Part shown: positions 1-9,065 of the stretch, in pieces
How positions within the stretch are numbered: position 1 is the first letter of the stretch
Layout of the letters: the number at the start of each line of letters is the position of its first letter
Source: Sutterella massiliensis
GTDB taxonomy: Bacteria; Pseudomonadota; Gammaproteobacteria; Burkholderiales; Burkholderiaceae_F
NCBI RefSeq assembly: GCF_016899755.1
Contig: NZ_JACJJC010000017.1
Span: 1-39,674, forward strand
Reading direction: 5' to 3'
Length of the DNA stretch: 39,674 bases
Made by a program: the position numbers and the translations under genes
The notes under the pieces: model-generated
Databases searched by the model: none
What the model saw: the letters and a program-made list of their open reading frames with translations, nothing else
What the model was told of the DNA's origin: nothing

Positions 1-2
1 TC

Positions 3-221
3 CGGCTGTGGGATCCGGAAATCACGCGGTACATGGGTTATCGAGAAGTCAAAAAGATTATCGAGGCCCGAACCGCTAAGTACCGTGATGCCATTAGCTC
101 CGGGGGAACTTACTGGCCCTCAAGAGGCTTCAACTGGATGCAGCCGACTTTGGAAAAAGCCGCGCGGACTCTGGTGAAGTGCGGAAAGAAATCCGAAAAC
201 ACATCGAGTAATTTCGAGTAA
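3..221 (+). CDS. 3' end of an unidentified protein (partial)
   Basis: The reading frame is open from the left edge (first full codon at base 3) to a TAA at 219-221, so this is probably the C-terminal ~72 residues of a gene that begins outside the window. An internal ATG at 33 could start a 62-residue protein, but no ribosome binding site precedes it. The residues are basic and aromatic-rich (RLWDPEITRYMGYREVKK...) and I do not recognise the family. Codon use (AGA, GGA, TCA, ACT) is less GC3-biased than in the genes to the right, which hints at an accessory or mobile origin. The cupin gene follows after 22 bases on the same strand. Function unknown. Confidence 0.4.
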   Translation, partial: RLWDPEITRYMGYREVKKIIEARTAKYRDAISSGGTYWPSRGFNWMQPTLEKAARTLVKCGKKSENTSSNFE

Positions 222-243
222 CTTTTTCGGAACAGACAACATC

Positions 244-753
244 ATGACACGCCGCTTTACCGCCGCCCTGGCTTTCGCCGTTGCCGCTTTTATTGCCGCA
301 GGCACCGCCGGCGCCGTCACCCCGGCCGACATTCCCGCTGACAGCCAGTTCGTCACGAGTCTCGATAGGCAGCAAGCCGTCAAGGGCAGTCCCAAGTTCT
401 TTACGGGTGACGTCACCGTTCAGAGCGTCTTCCCGGCCATGCCTGGCATGGCTGCTTCGGGCGGCGTCGTGGTCTTTGAAGCGGGTTCGCGCTCCTTCTG
501 GCACACGCACCCGGTCGGCCAGGTGCTTTACATCCTTGAAGGCGAAGGCCGCTCGGGCGTCTATGGTGAAAAGGTGAGCACGCTTAAGGCCGGCGACATC
601 GTCATTTGCCCCAAGAGCGTCAAACACTTCCATGGTGCCTCGCCCACGAAGCGCATGGTACAGATGACCGTGACGGGCGAAATCCCGGACGGCAAGAATG
701 TCGAGTGGCTTGAAGAAGTGACGGACGAGCAGTACATGAATACGGCCAAGTAA
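244..753 (+). CDS. Secreted single-domain cupin protein
   Basis: 169 residues. Residues 1-24 form a Sec signal peptide (basic MTRR, hydrophobic stretch, TAGA cleavage region), so the protein is probably periplasmic. One cupin barrel follows: H87-x-H89 with Q93 in motif 1 (GSRSFWHTHPVGQ) and H128 in motif 2, the usual four-ligand metal site with Gln in place of the common Glu. This pattern is typical of small Mn/Fe cupins annotated as (R)-mandelonitrile lyase-like or carboxymuconolactone-decarboxylase-associated cupins; the actual substrate cannot be read from sequence. Only a weak GGAAC ribosome site precedes the ATG. A strong hairpin terminator lies 74 bases after the stop, so the gene is probably the last of its transcript. 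Confidence 0.85.
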   Translation: MTRRFTAALAFAVAAFIAAGTAGAVTPADIPADSQFVTSLDRQQAVKGSPKFFTGDVTVQSVFPAMPGMAASGGVVVFEAGSRSFWHTHPVGQVLYILEGEGRSGVYGEKVSTLKAGDIVICPKSVKHFHGASPTKRMVQMTVTGEIPDGKNVEWLEEVTDEQYMNTAK

Positions 754-826
754 TGCCGTTCATTGCGAGGAAGCGCTTCGTTTCCGTGTCCTTGAGGCGC
801 TTACTCAGCAGCGTCCATCAAGTTGT

Positions 827-866
827 ATTCGCCGCGAACGGGCCGAGTTCGCGGCGAATTCTTTTC
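827..866 (+). terminator. Rho-independent terminator of the cupin gene
   Basis: A perfect 13-bp stem (827-839 with 847-859, ATTCGCCGCGAAC arm) encloses a 7-base loop and is followed by TCTTTTCT. It is oriented to end plus-strand transcription from the cupin gene. Confidence 0.75.
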
Positions 867-926
867 TGAGAGCCTTAAGCGCAGGCTTCAAATCGGCGTT
901 CCGGCGAATCCGGCTGTCTCCATATG

Positions 927-950
927 CGAAAAGGCAGCCGAAGCTGCCTT
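927..950 (-). terminator. Terminator of ppsA
   Basis: An 8-bp stem AAGGCAGC/GCTGCCTT (931-938 with 943-950) reads on the minus strand as a stem closed by a TTCG tetraloop and followed by TTCG; the stem itself ends in TT. It lies about 80 bases past the ppsA stop. The plus-strand reading ends in TTTTC, so it may act in both directions. Confidence 0.6.
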
Positions 951-1028
951 TTCACTTTCAGGGAAGCGATCCCTCAAGGAATCGTCCTCCGGCCCTTCGG
1001 GGCGAGAGAACGGTCCGCTTGGAAGCGA

Positions 1029-3398
1029 TTACTTCGCGAGACGACGCCAGGTGTCGACGACCGTGTCGGGATTGAGCGAGATCGACTCAATGCCCTGATC
1101 CATCAGCCACTGCGCGAAGTCGGCGTGGTCGGACGGGCCCTGGCCGCAGATGCCGACATACTTGCCGCGGGCGCGGCAGGCCTTGATCGCCATCGCAAGC
1201 AGCGCCTTCACGGCGTCGTTGCGTTCGTCGAACGAGGCGGCAACAAGGCCAGAGTCGCGGTCGAGACCGAGCGCGAGCTGCGTCATGTCGTTCGAACCGA
1301 TCGAGAAGCCGTCGAAGTAGTCGAGGAACTGGTCAGCGAGAACGGCGTTGCTCGGGATTTCGCACATCATGTTGAGGCGCAGACCGTTTTCGCCGCGCTT
1401 CAGACCGTGCGATTCCATGATTTCCGTGACGCGGCGGGCTTCGTCAACCGTACGAACAAACGGGATCATCAGTTCGACGTTCGTGAGGCCCATTTCGTCG
1501 CGCACGAACTTCATCGCGCGGCATTCCATCGCGAAGCATTCCGCGAACTGGTTGGAGATGTAGCGCGAAGCACCGCGGAAGCCGAGCATCGGGTTTTCTT
1601 CCACCGGTTCGTAGTTGGCGCCGCCGATGAGCTTGCGGTACTCGTTGGACTTGAAGTCGGAGAGACGAACGATGACCTTCTTCGGATAGAAGGCCGCAGC
1701 GATCGTCGCCACGCCTTCGGCGATCTTGCGTTCGAAGAAGGCCTTCGGGGACGGATAACCGGCCGAGAGGCGTTCAACGGCGTCGCGCAGTTCGCCCGGC
1801 ACGTTCGGGTACTCGAGAATGACCTTCGGGTGGATGCCGATGTTGTTGTTGATCACGAACTCGAGACGGGCAAGACCCACGCCCTTGTTCGGGATCGACT
1901 GGAATTCGAACGCGAGCTGCGGATTGCCCACGTTCATCATGATCTTGACGGGGATCTCGGGGAGCGCACCGCGCTGGACTTCTTCGCATTCGATTTCAAG
2001 AAGCCCTTCGTAGATGTTGCCCGTGTCGCCTTCGGCGCAGGAGACCGTCACTTCGTCGTCTTCGACGAGGCGTTCCGTCGCGTCGCCGCAGCCGACAACG
2101 GCCGGGATGCCGAGTTCACGCGCGATGATCGCGGCGTGGCACGTACGGCCGCCGCGGTTCGTCACGATCGCGGAAGCACGCTTCATCACCGGTTCCCAGT
2201 TGGGGTCGGTCATGTCCGTGACAAGGACGTCGCCCGGCTGAACGCGGTCCATTTCGGCAGCGCTCTGAACGATGCGAACCTTGCCCTGGCCGATCTTCTG
2301 ACCGATCGCGCGGCCCTGAACAAGGAGACGGCCCTTGCTCTTCAGGGTGTAGCGCAGCTGCACGTCGGCGGACTTCTGCTGCGACTTCACCGTTTCCGGA
2401 CGCGCCTGCAGGATGTAGATCTTGCCGTCGACGCCGTCCTTGCCCCATTCGATGTCCATGGGACGGCCGTAGTGCTTTTCAATGATGCGGGCGAATTTGG
2501 CGAGTTCGATCACATCGTCGTCGGTGATGGCGAACTGGCGGCGATCTTCGGCGGGCACATCGACCGTGCGGACCGTGCGGCCCGTCGAGCGGTCGGATTC
2601 GAATTCCATCTTGATGAGCTTCGAGCCGAGCGTCTTGCGGATGATCGGGAACTTGCCCGCCTCGAGCGTGGGCTTGAAGACATAGAATTCGTCGGGGTTG
2701 ACGGCGCCCTGAACGACCGTTTCACCGAGGCCGTAGGAAGCCGTGATGAAGACGACCTGATCAAAGCCCGATTCCGTGTCGAGCGTGAACATCACGCCCG
2801 CGGCGCCCTTGTCGGAGCGGCACATGCGCTGCACGCCGGCCGAAAGCGCCACTTCGCTGTGGGTGAAGCCCTTGTGAACGCGGTAGGAGATGGCGCGGTC
2901 GTTGTAGAGCGACGCGAACACTTCCTTCATGCGCGCGAGCACGGCGTCGATGCCGACGACGTTGAGGACCGTTTCCTGCTGACCGGCGAACGAGGCGTCC
3001 GGGAGGTCTTCGGCCGTGGCCGAGGAACGAACGGCGACCGAGATTTCGGCCTGGCCGTCCTTGAGCCAATCGTAGAATTCGCGGATTTCGCGTTCGAGCT
3101 CGGCGGGGAACGGCGCGGCTTCAATCCAGCCGCGGATTTCGGCACCCGCGGCCGCGAGGGCCTTCACGTCTTCGACATCGAGATTTGCAAGACGTTCGTG
3201 GATGCGTTCCTCAAGCCCGCCTTCGCGAATGAAGAGGCGGAATGCCTCAGCCGTGGTTGCAAAACCGTCGGGAACTCGGATGCCGGCGGCCGTGAGCTGG
3301 CTCAAGAGTTCGCCGAGCGACGCATTCTTGCCGCCGACGCGGTCCACATCGGTCATGCGAAGCTGGCTGAAAGGAAAGACGTAACGACCCTGTACCAT
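1029..3398 (-). CDS. ppsA: Phosphoenolpyruvate synthase (pyruvate, water dikinase)
   Basis: 789 residues when started at the ATG at 3398, which has an AGGAAG ribosome site; a longer open frame to 3527 exists but adds a non-homologous arginine-rich stretch. The enzyme converts pyruvate + ATP + water to PEP + AMP + Pi for gluconeogenesis in the cytoplasm. The N-terminal ATP-binding domain (about 1-340) carries [21 protein letters not shown]. The swivelling phosphohistidine domain has GGRTCHAA with the catalytic H421. The C-terminal PEP/pyruvate barrel ends with [10 protein letters not shown], including C751. Both positions match those of E. coli PpsA, so the enzyme looks intact. Its regulator gene is divergent across a 272-base gap. 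A likely -10 (TACAAT on the minus strand, 3454-3459) lies about 55 bases upstream of the start. Confidence 0.97.
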   Translation of the reverse strand: MVQGRYVFPFSQLRMTDVDRVGGKNASLGELLSQLTAAGIRVPDGFATTAEAFRLFIREGGLEERIHERLANLDVEDVKALAAAGAEIRGWIEAAPFPAELEREIREFYDWLKDGQAEISVAVRSSATAEDLPDASFAGQQETVLNVVGIDAVLARMKEVFASLYNDRAISYRVHKGFTHSEVALSAGVQRMCRSDKGAAGVMFTLDTESGFDQVVFITASYGLGETVVQGAVNPDEFYVFKPTLEAGKFPIIRKTLGSKLIKMEFESDRSTGRTVRTVDVPAEDRRQFAITDDDVIELAKFARIIEKHYGRPMDIEWGKDGVDGKIYILQARPETVKSQQKSADVQLRYTLKSKGRLLVQGRAIGQKIGQGKVRIVQSAAEMDRVQPGDVLVTDMTDPNWEPVMKRASAIVTNRGGRTCHAAIIARELGIPAVVGCGDATERLVEDDEVTVSCAEGDTGNIYEGLLEIECEEVQRGALPEIPVKIMMNVGNPQLAFEFQSIPNKGVGLARLEFVINNNIGIHPKVILEYPNVPGELRDAVERLSAGYPSPKAFFERKIAEGVATIAAAFYPKKVIVRLSDFKSNEYRKLIGGANYEPVEENPMLGFRGASRYISNQFAECFAMECRAMKFVRDEMGLTNVELMIPFVRTVDEARRVTEIMESHGLKRGENGLRLNMMCEIPSNAVLADQFLDYFDGFSIGSNDMTQLALGLDRDSGLVAASFDERNDAVKALLAMAIKACRARGKYVGICGQGPSDHADFAQWLMDQGIESISLNPDTVVDTWRRLAK

Positions 3399-3453
3399 TT
3401 TCTTCCTCAATAGATTCCCGAGAGATGCCTCGGGACTTACGAAAACCGACCGC

Positions 3454-3459
3454 ATTGTA
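3454..3459 (-). promoter_or_regulatory. Candidate -10 element for ppsA
   Basis: Read on the minus strand, GGTTACAATGCGG contains TACAAT, five of six matches to TATAAT, at a reasonable distance from the ppsA start. No good -35 hexamer is seen at 16-18 bases, so the promoter may need an activator. Confidence 0.4.
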
Positions 3460-3587
3460 ACCCGACGAAGCTGCCGACAGAGAGCGGGAGAGGCCTCAGC
3501 AAGCGCGCGAGCGTTGCGGCGGCGCAAATACGGGCTTCTCGACCCACGTTTTACCCGCAGTTTATCTCGGCATCACGCCCGCAAGCC

Positions 3588-3617
3588 TCGACCGAAGGCG
3601 GCCGCTTCCTTTATCAT
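3588..3617 (+). promoter_or_regulatory. Candidate promoter for the PEP synthase regulatory protein gene
   Basis: TCGACC (3588-3593) and TATCAT (3612-3617) are separated by 18 bases and lie about 54 bases upstream of the ATG at 3671. They match the sigma-70 hexamers at four and five of six positions. Confidence 0.4.
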
Positions 3618-3670
3618 CCCGCTTCTCTACTTTTTCCTTTTCAAGCCCGACATCCATTCCGAGGCTTTCC

Positions 3671-4510
3671 ATGACCGATTCGACAGCCAAGACGCGTCAG
3701 ATTTTCATTGTGAGCGACGGCACCGCCATTACGGCCGAGACGCTCGCGCACTCGATCATGACGCAGTTCCCCGACCTGCGGTACCACCAGACGCGCATCC
3801 CGTTCGTCAACACCGTCGAGAAGGCAATCGACACCGCGCGCCGCATCAATGCGGTTGAAAAAGAAGAAGGCACGCGCCCGATCATCTTCACGACCTTCGT
3901 TGAGCCCGACATCATGCGCAGCTTCAACGAGCTCGTCTCCGGGCACATCATCGACCTCTTCCGCAAGTTTGTCGGCCCGCTCGAAACCGAACTCGGCATG
4001 AAGAGCGCGCACTCGATCGGTCAGACGCACAAGATCCGCGACGACGAAAAGTACAACCGCCGCATTGCCGCGATCGACTACACGCTCACGCACGACGACG
4101 GGCAGACGAACCGCGGGCTTGACGAAGCCGACGTCATTCTCGTGGGCGTCTCGCGCTCGGGCAAGACACCGACCTCGCTTTTCCTCGCGATGCAGTTCGG
4201 CATCAAGGTCGCCAACTATCCGCTCATCCCCGAAGACTTCGACCGCGGTGCGCTTCCCGATGCGCTCCTGCCCTTGCGCAGCAAACTCTTCGGTCTTTCG
4301 ATTTCGCCCGAACGTCTCTCGGAAATCCGCAACGAACGCCGCCCGGGGAGCCGCTACGCGAGTCTTGCGAACTGCGAGAAGGAAATCGCCGACGCTGAAA
4401 ATCTGATGCGCCGCGAAGGCATCCGCTGGCTCAATTCGACGACGAAGTCGATTGAAGAAATCTCCGCGACGATCATGTCCGAACTCGGCCTCGACAAGCG
4501 CAAGGCCTGA
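3671..4510 (+). CDS. ppsR: PEP synthase regulatory protein (bifunctional kinase/pyrophosphorylase, DUF299)
   Basis: 279 residues, the usual family length. It belongs to the DUF299/PSRP family, whose proteobacterial members inactivate PEP synthase by ADP-dependent phosphorylation of a threonine next to the catalytic histidine and reactivate it by Pi-dependent removal of the phosphate. The P-loop GVSRSGKT is at 159-166. The N-terminal IFIVSDGTAITAETLAHS and the motif NYPLIPEDF are family hallmarks. The gene is divergent from ppsA, the standard arrangement for this enzyme-regulator pair, and PpsA here keeps the target region GGRTCH. A 13-bp hairpin terminator closes the transcript. Name certain at family level. 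Confidence 0.95.
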   Translation: MTDSTAKTRQIFIVSDGTAITAETLAHSIMTQFPDLRYHQTRIPFVNTVEKAIDTARRINAVEKEEGTRPIIFTTFVEPDIMRSFNELVSGHIIDLFRKFVGPLETELGMKSAHSIGQTHKIRDDEKYNRRIAAIDYTLTHDDGQTNRGLDEADVILVGVSRSGKTPTSLFLAMQFGIKVANYPLIPEDFDRGALPDALLPLRSKLFGLSISPERLSEIRNERRPGSRYASLANCEKEIADAENLMRREGIRWLNSTTKSIEEISATIMSELGLDKRKA

Positions 4511-4550
4511 TGCGGCACGAAAGCGGTGAAAGATTTGCCGCTCAATAAAG

Positions 4551-4593
4551 GAAGGGCGTCCGACCTTGAAATCGGACGCCCTTCTGCTTTTTT
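4551..4593 (+). terminator. Terminator between the PSRP gene and the convergent amidohydrolase gene
   Basis: A 13-bp perfect stem (4551-4563 with 4572-4584, GAAGGGCGTCCGA arm) with an 8-base loop is followed by TGCTTTTTT. It ends the plus-strand regulator transcript and lies just beyond the 3' end of the minus-strand amidohydrolase. Confidence 0.85.
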
Positions 4594-4641
4594 CAGACCG
4601 GCATACTGCCGGCTTTTCGGCCAAGAGCCGCAACGCAGGTT

Positions 4642-6270
4642 TTATTCACGCACGAACACCGTTCTGCCGTCGACGATCGTTCTGTCGACCGTCGTCGTGC
4701 GAAGCGCGAGCGGATCGATCGAGAAAATGTCCTGCGAGAGAAGCGCGATGTCGGCAACGTGTCCGGGCAAGAGCCGTCCCTTGCGATTTTCTTCAAAGCT
4801 CGCGAAGGCGCTCCCCGCCGTGTAAGCATCGACCGCTTCTTCGATCGAAAGCTTTTCGTTCGCGAAGAACCCGTCGGGCTGGCCTTCACTATCGCCCGAG
4901 AGGTCGCGCCGGTTCACGGCACAGTAAAGGTTGTCGATGGCGTTGAGGTCTTCGACCGGGCAGTCCGTGCCAAGACTCGTCGGAATACCGAGCTCGAGCA
5001 TGCTCTTGAAGGCATAGCTCGAAGCGGCAAGCGCCCTACCCACGCGATCGCAGACAACGTGCATGTCGTAGTGCAGGAAGATCGGCTGAATGTGCGCGAG
5101 CACGCCCATTGCCGCCATGCGCTCGAGGAGCGGCCGGTCCGTGATCTGCACGTGCACGATGCCAAGTCGCATCGGGTTTTCGCCGCCGCGGCAGAAAGGC
5201 TCGTACGCATTCAAAACACGCTCGATCGCACCGTCGCCGATCGCGTGAATCGTCGACTGCATGCCGCCGCGAACGGCGCGCGTCACAAGGCGCGAAAGCA
5301 TGTCAGGTTCGATCGTGCCGATGCCGGACGTCGTCGGATCATCGGCGTACGACGCTCGCAGGAGCGCCGTGCGTGCACCGAGACTGCCGTCGACAAAGAG
5401 CTTCAGGGGACCAACGCGGTTCATCGCGTGCCCGGCGACGGTCCCCGTGCGATTGCCCGCTGCAAGAAAGTCTGCGAGCTCGTTCTCTTCCATAAAGCAG
5501 CACTGGTGATTGACGCGCAGACTCGGCGTTTCTTCAAGGACAGAACGGTAGAGCGCGAGCACGTCGCGCCAGTTGCCGCCGCGCACGTCCATCGAGTGTG
5601 CGGAACCGACGCCGCAGGCCGCAGCGTGCCGCAAAGCCGCCTGCAGTGCACGGCGATCGGAATCGAGTGTCGGCGCGGGCAGAATGCGCATCACCTGCGC
5701 ACACGCGTTCTCGCGGAAAATCCCCGTGGCGCGCCCCTCGCCGTCGCGATCGATCGCGCCGCCCGGCAGCGGCGCCGTCTCGTTCGTAATGCCGGCTAGG
5801 CGCATCGCCGCCGTACTTGCTACGAGGATATGGCCGCAGGCGCGCTCGAGTACGAGCGGGTAGCCGGGCGCGGCCTCGTCAAGGTCAGCGGCCGTGGGCA
5901 GCCGGCGCTCGTCTTCAAAGTAGTCCTGATTCCAGCCCATGCCGTGGAGCACCGTTCCCGGCGCGGGCCGGCGCTCGACAATGTAGCGGCGCACGCGCGC
6001 CTTCAAGTCCGCAATGCCGCTCGTGCCGTGCAGACGAATATCTTCGAGCGCACGCCCGAGCATGAGCAGGTGGCAGTGGCTGTCGTTGAAGGCCGGAACC
6101 GCCGTGCGGCCTTCGGCGTTGAGCACTTCGACGCCTGCGGGTGCGCAGGCGGCCATCGCCTCATCCGAACCGACGGCGCGAATCACGCCGTCGACCGCAA
6201 GCAGCGAACGCGCAAAGCGCCCTCTGCCGAGATAAATGTTGGCGTTTTGAAGAAGAAGCGAGCGAGTCAT
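4642..6270 (-). CDS. YtcJ-like amidohydrolase (amidohydrolase family 3)
   Basis: 542 residues from the ATG at 6270, which has an AGGAAA ribosome site; the open frame extends to 6459 without homologous sequence. The protein is a metal-dependent hydrolase of the amidohydrolase superfamily. The N-terminal beta-sandwich opens with LLLQNANIYLG, followed by the metal motif H65-x-H67 (FNDSHCHLLMLG). Later come IHAIGDGAIERVLNAY, GIVHVQI and LGTDCPVEDLNAID with the catalytic Asp. Substrates of the YtcJ/NfdA group are amides and formyl-amines, but this one's is unknown. It follows the APC permease gene by 142 bases on the same strand, which suggests the permease brings in an amino compound that this enzyme deacylates or processes (inference). 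Confidence 0.88.
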   Translation of the reverse strand: MTRSLLLQNANIYLGRGRFARSLLAVDGVIRAVGSDEAMAACAPAGVEVLNAEGRTAVPAFNDSHCHLLMLGRALEDIRLHGTSGIADLKARVRRYIVERRPAPGTVLHGMGWNQDYFEDERRLPTAADLDEAAPGYPLVLERACGHILVASTAAMRLAGITNETAPLPGGAIDRDGEGRATGIFRENACAQVMRILPAPTLDSDRRALQAALRHAAACGVGSAHSMDVRGGNWRDVLALYRSVLEETPSLRVNHQCCFMEENELADFLAAGNRTGTVAGHAMNRVGPLKLFVDGSLGARTALLRASYADDPTTSGIGTIEPDMLSRLVTRAVRGGMQSTIHAIGDGAIERVLNAYEPFCRGGENPMRLGIVHVQITDRPLLERMAAMGVLAHIQPIFLHYDMHVVCDRVGRALAASSYAFKSMLELGIPTSLGTDCPVEDLNAIDNLYCAVNRRDLSGDSEGQPDGFFANEKLSIEEAVDAYTAGSAFASFEENRKGRLLPGHVADIALLSQDIFSIDPLALRTTTVDRTIVDGRTVFVRE

Positions 6271-6412
6271 GGGATGTTTCCTTTTGAAGTGTTCGCACGG
6301 CGTTTGCCGCGTTGTTTTTTTCGTTGTTGGTACTGCCGCGGACTCGAGGGGCACCGGCGAACTTCGTCCGATATCGACCGAGCCCTGCGGCTTTGTTCTG
6401 CTTGCGTTCGCG

Positions 6413-7804
6413 TTACGCGGCGGGTGCAGGCTCAACTGCCGCATCAACGTTCTTCGCACGTTCGGCGCGCAGCGCTTCAGCGCGCTTGCGGAAGAAGATT
6501 TCGTAGATAACGAGGCTCACGGCAGGGATCACGACGTTCATGAGCGCCGTCACCGGATCTTCGACCACCGTGCTCGCGAGGAGACCGGCCATGATGAGAA
6601 TCACGGCCCAGATGAGATACGGGTAGCACCAGACCTTGTAGGGACGCTCAACCTGCGGCATGCGGCGGCGCAGCACGATGACCGCGTAGAACGTAAGTGC
6701 GTTGAAGATGATCCCGGAGACCGCCACGAGGCTCGTCAGACCCGCCAAATCGCGCGAGAGAATGAGCAGAATCGAGATAAGACCCGAAGCGATGATCGAA
6801 TTCACCGGCGTACGGAAGCCTTCGTGGAGACGACCGAGCGAACGAATCATCGCGCCGTCGCGGGCCATCGCGTAATAAACGCGCGGGAAGACCATCACGC
6901 AGCCGTTCAGGGAATTGAAGATCGCGAGAATCATCGCCGCCGAGACGAGCATGCCGCCGTAGGTGCCGAAGAGCGACTCCGCCGCGGCCGTACCGAGGTA
7001 GAAATTGCCGTCGTTGACCATCGCCGAAATGACTTCGGGCGAAAGCACGCGGAAAATCGAATAGTTGAAGCACACGTAAAGGAACGTCACGCCGACGATC
7101 GAGAGCATGATCGCAAGCGGAATGTTGCGCCGCGGATTCTTGATTTCTTCGGCGATGCTGTTGAGGTTGTGCCAGCCTTCATAGGCCCAGAGCGTGGCAA
7201 CGACGGCAAAAGCGATCACGGGAAGGAGCGACGTCGCCGAAGGCATCGTTTCCGGCATCGCGAGGAGGTCGGGCGTTTCCGTGCCGAAGAAGAGACCCGC
7301 GACCATGATGAGGCCGATCGGCAGGAGCTTCAAAACCATGAAGACGTTCTGCACGGCCGCACCCATGCGAATGCCGCGGATGTTGATGAGAGAAAGGAGA
7401 ACCACCGTACCGACCGCAACGATCTTCTGCGTGATCGAGCCCATCGGAACGACGGTCGAGAGCGCGCCCGCAAAGGCAACGGCCAGTGCCGCAATCGAAG
7501 CGCTCGAAGAGAGGATGAAGTTCGAGAAGCCGCTCACAAAGGCCGTGCGCTCCCCGTAGGCTTCGCGCAGGTACACGTAGCTGCCGCCCGCCTTCGGGAG
7601 CATCGCGCCGAGCTCGGCGTAGCAGACGCCGCTCATGAGCGTGATGAGGCCGCCCACAAGCCAGACCAAAAGCGCAAGACCGAGACTCATCTCGCAGCGC
7701 GCGAGAACGATGCCGCCGATATAGAAGATGCCCGAACCGATCATGATGCCGCCGAGCACCGAAATGCCGCCGAATAGGCCAATTTCGCGACGCATTTCCG
7801 TCAT
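6413..7804 (-). CDS. APC-superfamily amino acid permease
   Basis: 463 residues from the ATG at 7804 with a GGAG ribosome site. There are about twelve hydrophobic segments and no signal peptide. The start (MTEMRREIGLFGGISVLGGIMIGSGIFYIGG) carries the glycine-rich GSGIF motif of helix 1 in amino acid-polyamine-organocation transporters, and later ELGAMLPKAGGSYVYLREAYG is typical of the LAT/SteT-like exchanger branch. It acts in the inner membrane. Substrate is not predictable. The C-terminus is a short Ala/Pro tail. The YtcJ-type amidohydrolase lies downstream in the same direction. Upstream is a ~600-base gap that holds an FNR-type box and a leader hairpin. Confidence 0.92.
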   Translation of the reverse strand: MTEMRREIGLFGGISVLGGIMIGSGIFYIGGIVLARCEMSLGLALLVWLVGGLITLMSGVCYAELGAMLPKAGGSYVYLREAYGERTAFVSGFSNFILSSSASIAALAVAFAGALSTVVPMGSITQKIVAVGTVVLLSLINIRGIRMGAAVQNVFMVLKLLPIGLIMVAGLFFGTETPDLLAMPETMPSATSLLPVIAFAVVATLWAYEGWHNLNSIAEEIKNPRRNIPLAIMLSIVGVTFLYVCFNYSIFRVLSPEVISAMVNDGNFYLGTAAAESLFGTYGGMLVSAAMILAIFNSLNGCVMVFPRVYYAMARDGAMIRSLGRLHEGFRTPVNSIIASGLISILLILSRDLAGLTSLVAVSGIIFNALTFYAVIVLRRRMPQVERPYKVWCYPYLIWAVILIMAGLLASTVVEDPVTALMNVVIPAVSLVIYEIFFRKRAEALRAERAKNVDAAVEPAPAA

Positions 7805-8226
7805 TTTGTTTTCTCCGAAAGAAAGTTTCTCTTCTGCTCGAAGCTGCATCTGTACCGATGCAGCCTCGCGCAGTCGTTTCCTTTCGGGTTTTCCGGGCGG
7901 CCCTTTGTTGCGTTGTCGCGGGCGCCGGCGCAAGGATCTGATTGCGTCTGACTCATCGATAGCGCCTCCATCGTTCGCCGATGCGCCGTACGCACTTCGA
8001 CGAAGGACGGGAGTCGCAGACGTCTTTCGCCTGCGCCCAACCTGCGGAATCCGCCGATTCCGCCGTTTCGGCGACTTGACCTTTTTCGAACCGTCCTAGG
8101 CTGCCGCCTCGGATTCGATACTCATTCGTGTCGCGCCTCTATCAACTTCGGCATGTTTACTATCGCCCGAAGATCGGTGTCGCATCGACGCAAAAGGTCG
8201 AAAATTTGCGTTGCCGCGACAAAGCA

Positions 8227-8240
8227 TTGACTTTCATCAA
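8227..8240 (-). promoter_or_regulatory. FNR-type box upstream of the permease gene
   Basis: TTGACTTTCATCAA matches the FNR/ANR consensus TTGAT-N4-ATCAA at nine of ten half-site bases. It sits in a longer perfect inverted repeat, GCATTGA-N6-TCAATGC (8224-8243). It is 430 bases upstream of the permease ATG, so it implies a long leader or an undetected promoter arrangement. Confidence 0.4.
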
Positions 8241-8363
8241 TGCGCCTGAGAGAGAATTGCAGTCTGTTTTTCCGTCTTGATACGAAACGGTATCCGTTCG
8301 TCGTACGGCTTTTTTTCGCGTTTCGAACGCTTATTTTTGTAATACTTCGTGTTTTTAAAGATA

Positions 8364-8392
8364 GGCGGCGCCGATCGCATCGGTCCGCCGCC
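8364..8392 (-). terminator. Probable terminator of slmA
   Basis: GGCGGCG pairs with CGCCGCC and CCGAT with ATCGG, with a TC bulge, giving a GC-rich hairpin 14 bases beyond the slmA stop. On the minus strand it is followed by TATCTTT, a weak T tract. Confidence 0.45.
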
Positions 8393-8405
8393 GGTTCTTA
8401 CGCTT

Positions 8406-9065
8406 TTAGGCGAAGAAAGGCTCGAGCGTCACAGGCGAAACGCCGTTCGGGCGCGTTTTAAAACCCGTGAGCACGAAGCGCAGCCACCGCCCTGTCACCC
8501 AGTTCATCACGAGGCTCGCGCGCGCGCTCGAATTGAAGTCTGCGGGCAGCTCCCCGGCAAGCACCGCTTCGCGATACGCCTGACGCAGCCCCGTTTCGAG
8601 GCTTTCGATCACGCGCGTCATGCGTTCGGTGAGCTTGGGATCCTCCTTCATGAGGACCTGACCGGTCATCACGCGCGTGAGACCGCGGTTGGCATCGGCA
8701 AAGTCGAGCATGACGCTCGTCATCACTTGGATTTTCGCCACGTTCGTGAGCTTCTCGTCCGCACGGATCTGCGCAAAGAGATCAAGCAGGCTCGACTCGA
8801 TGAACTCAATGAGCCCGTCGAACATCGCGCCCTTCGAAGAAAAGCTCCGATAAAGCGCCGCCTCGGACAAATCGAGCTTTTTCGCAATCTGCGCGGTCGT
8901 GATGCGGTCGCAGTGCGGATCTTCGAGCAGAACGGCAAGCGTCTGCAGAATGTCCGTGCGGCGGTCGCGGCGAACACGGCGCTGACGCGGAACGCGAATA
9001 ATCGGCGTATGCGAAGCCGGCTCAGACGCGATCGGCTTGGTCTCGACGGTGATGGAATCGGTCAT
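8406..9065 (-). CDS. slmA: Nucleoid occlusion factor SlmA (TetR fold)
   Basis: 219 residues from the ATG at 9065 (AAGAAG ribosome site); the open frame runs on to 9422 but the extra part overlaps the neighbouring terminator and has no family resemblance. The region from about 36 to 98 (DILQTLAVLLEDP..RITTAQIAKKLDLSEAALYRSFSSKGAMFDGLIEFIESSLL) closely follows E. coli SlmA, including the helix-turn-helix and the FDSLIEFIE segment; GLTRVMTGQVLM and the FKTRP C-terminal region also match. SlmA binds SBS sites on chromosomal DNA and blocks FtsZ ring assembly over the nucleoid. The N-terminal 30 residues are a basic extension (RVPRQRRVRRDRR). Not obviously co-functional with its neighbours. A generic TetR repressor is the less likely alternative. 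Confidence 0.85.
   Translation of the reverse strand: MTDSITVETKPIASEPASHTPIIRVPRQRRVRRDRRTDILQTLAVLLEDPHCDRITTAQIAKKLDLSEAALYRSFSSKGAMFDGLIEFIESSLLDLFAQIRADEKLTNVAKIQVMTSVMLDFADANRGLTRVMTGQVLMKEDPKLTERMTRVIESLETGLRQAYREAVLAGELPADFNSSARASLVMNWVTGRWLRFVLTGFKTRPNGVSPVTLEPFFA

Larger units (their letters stand above)
7805..8405. other. 600-base intergenic gap between slmA and the permease gene
   Basis: I see no convincing gene here. It contains the slmA terminator (8364-8392), an FNR-type box (8227-8240), a tandem of small GC hairpins at 8044-8073, and an 8-bp inverted repeat GCTGCATC/GATGCAGC (7843-7850 with 7857-7864) lying 39 bases upstream of the permease start, where it would form a hairpin in the leader RNA. 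AT-rich DNA at 8270-8365 is the best place for a minus-strand promoter. Confidence 0.5.

Noticed and set aside
924..3413. 829-codon open frame antisense to ppsA (and similar long antisense frames at 16677-18875 and 14979-16226)
   Set aside because: They mirror strongly GC3-biased real genes. Their translations are arginine/glutamate-rich without motifs, and the opposite strand encodes clear families.
8240..8461. 73-codon plus-strand frame upstream of slmA's 3' end
   Set aside because: No ribosome site, no motif, overlaps the slmA terminator and coding region.
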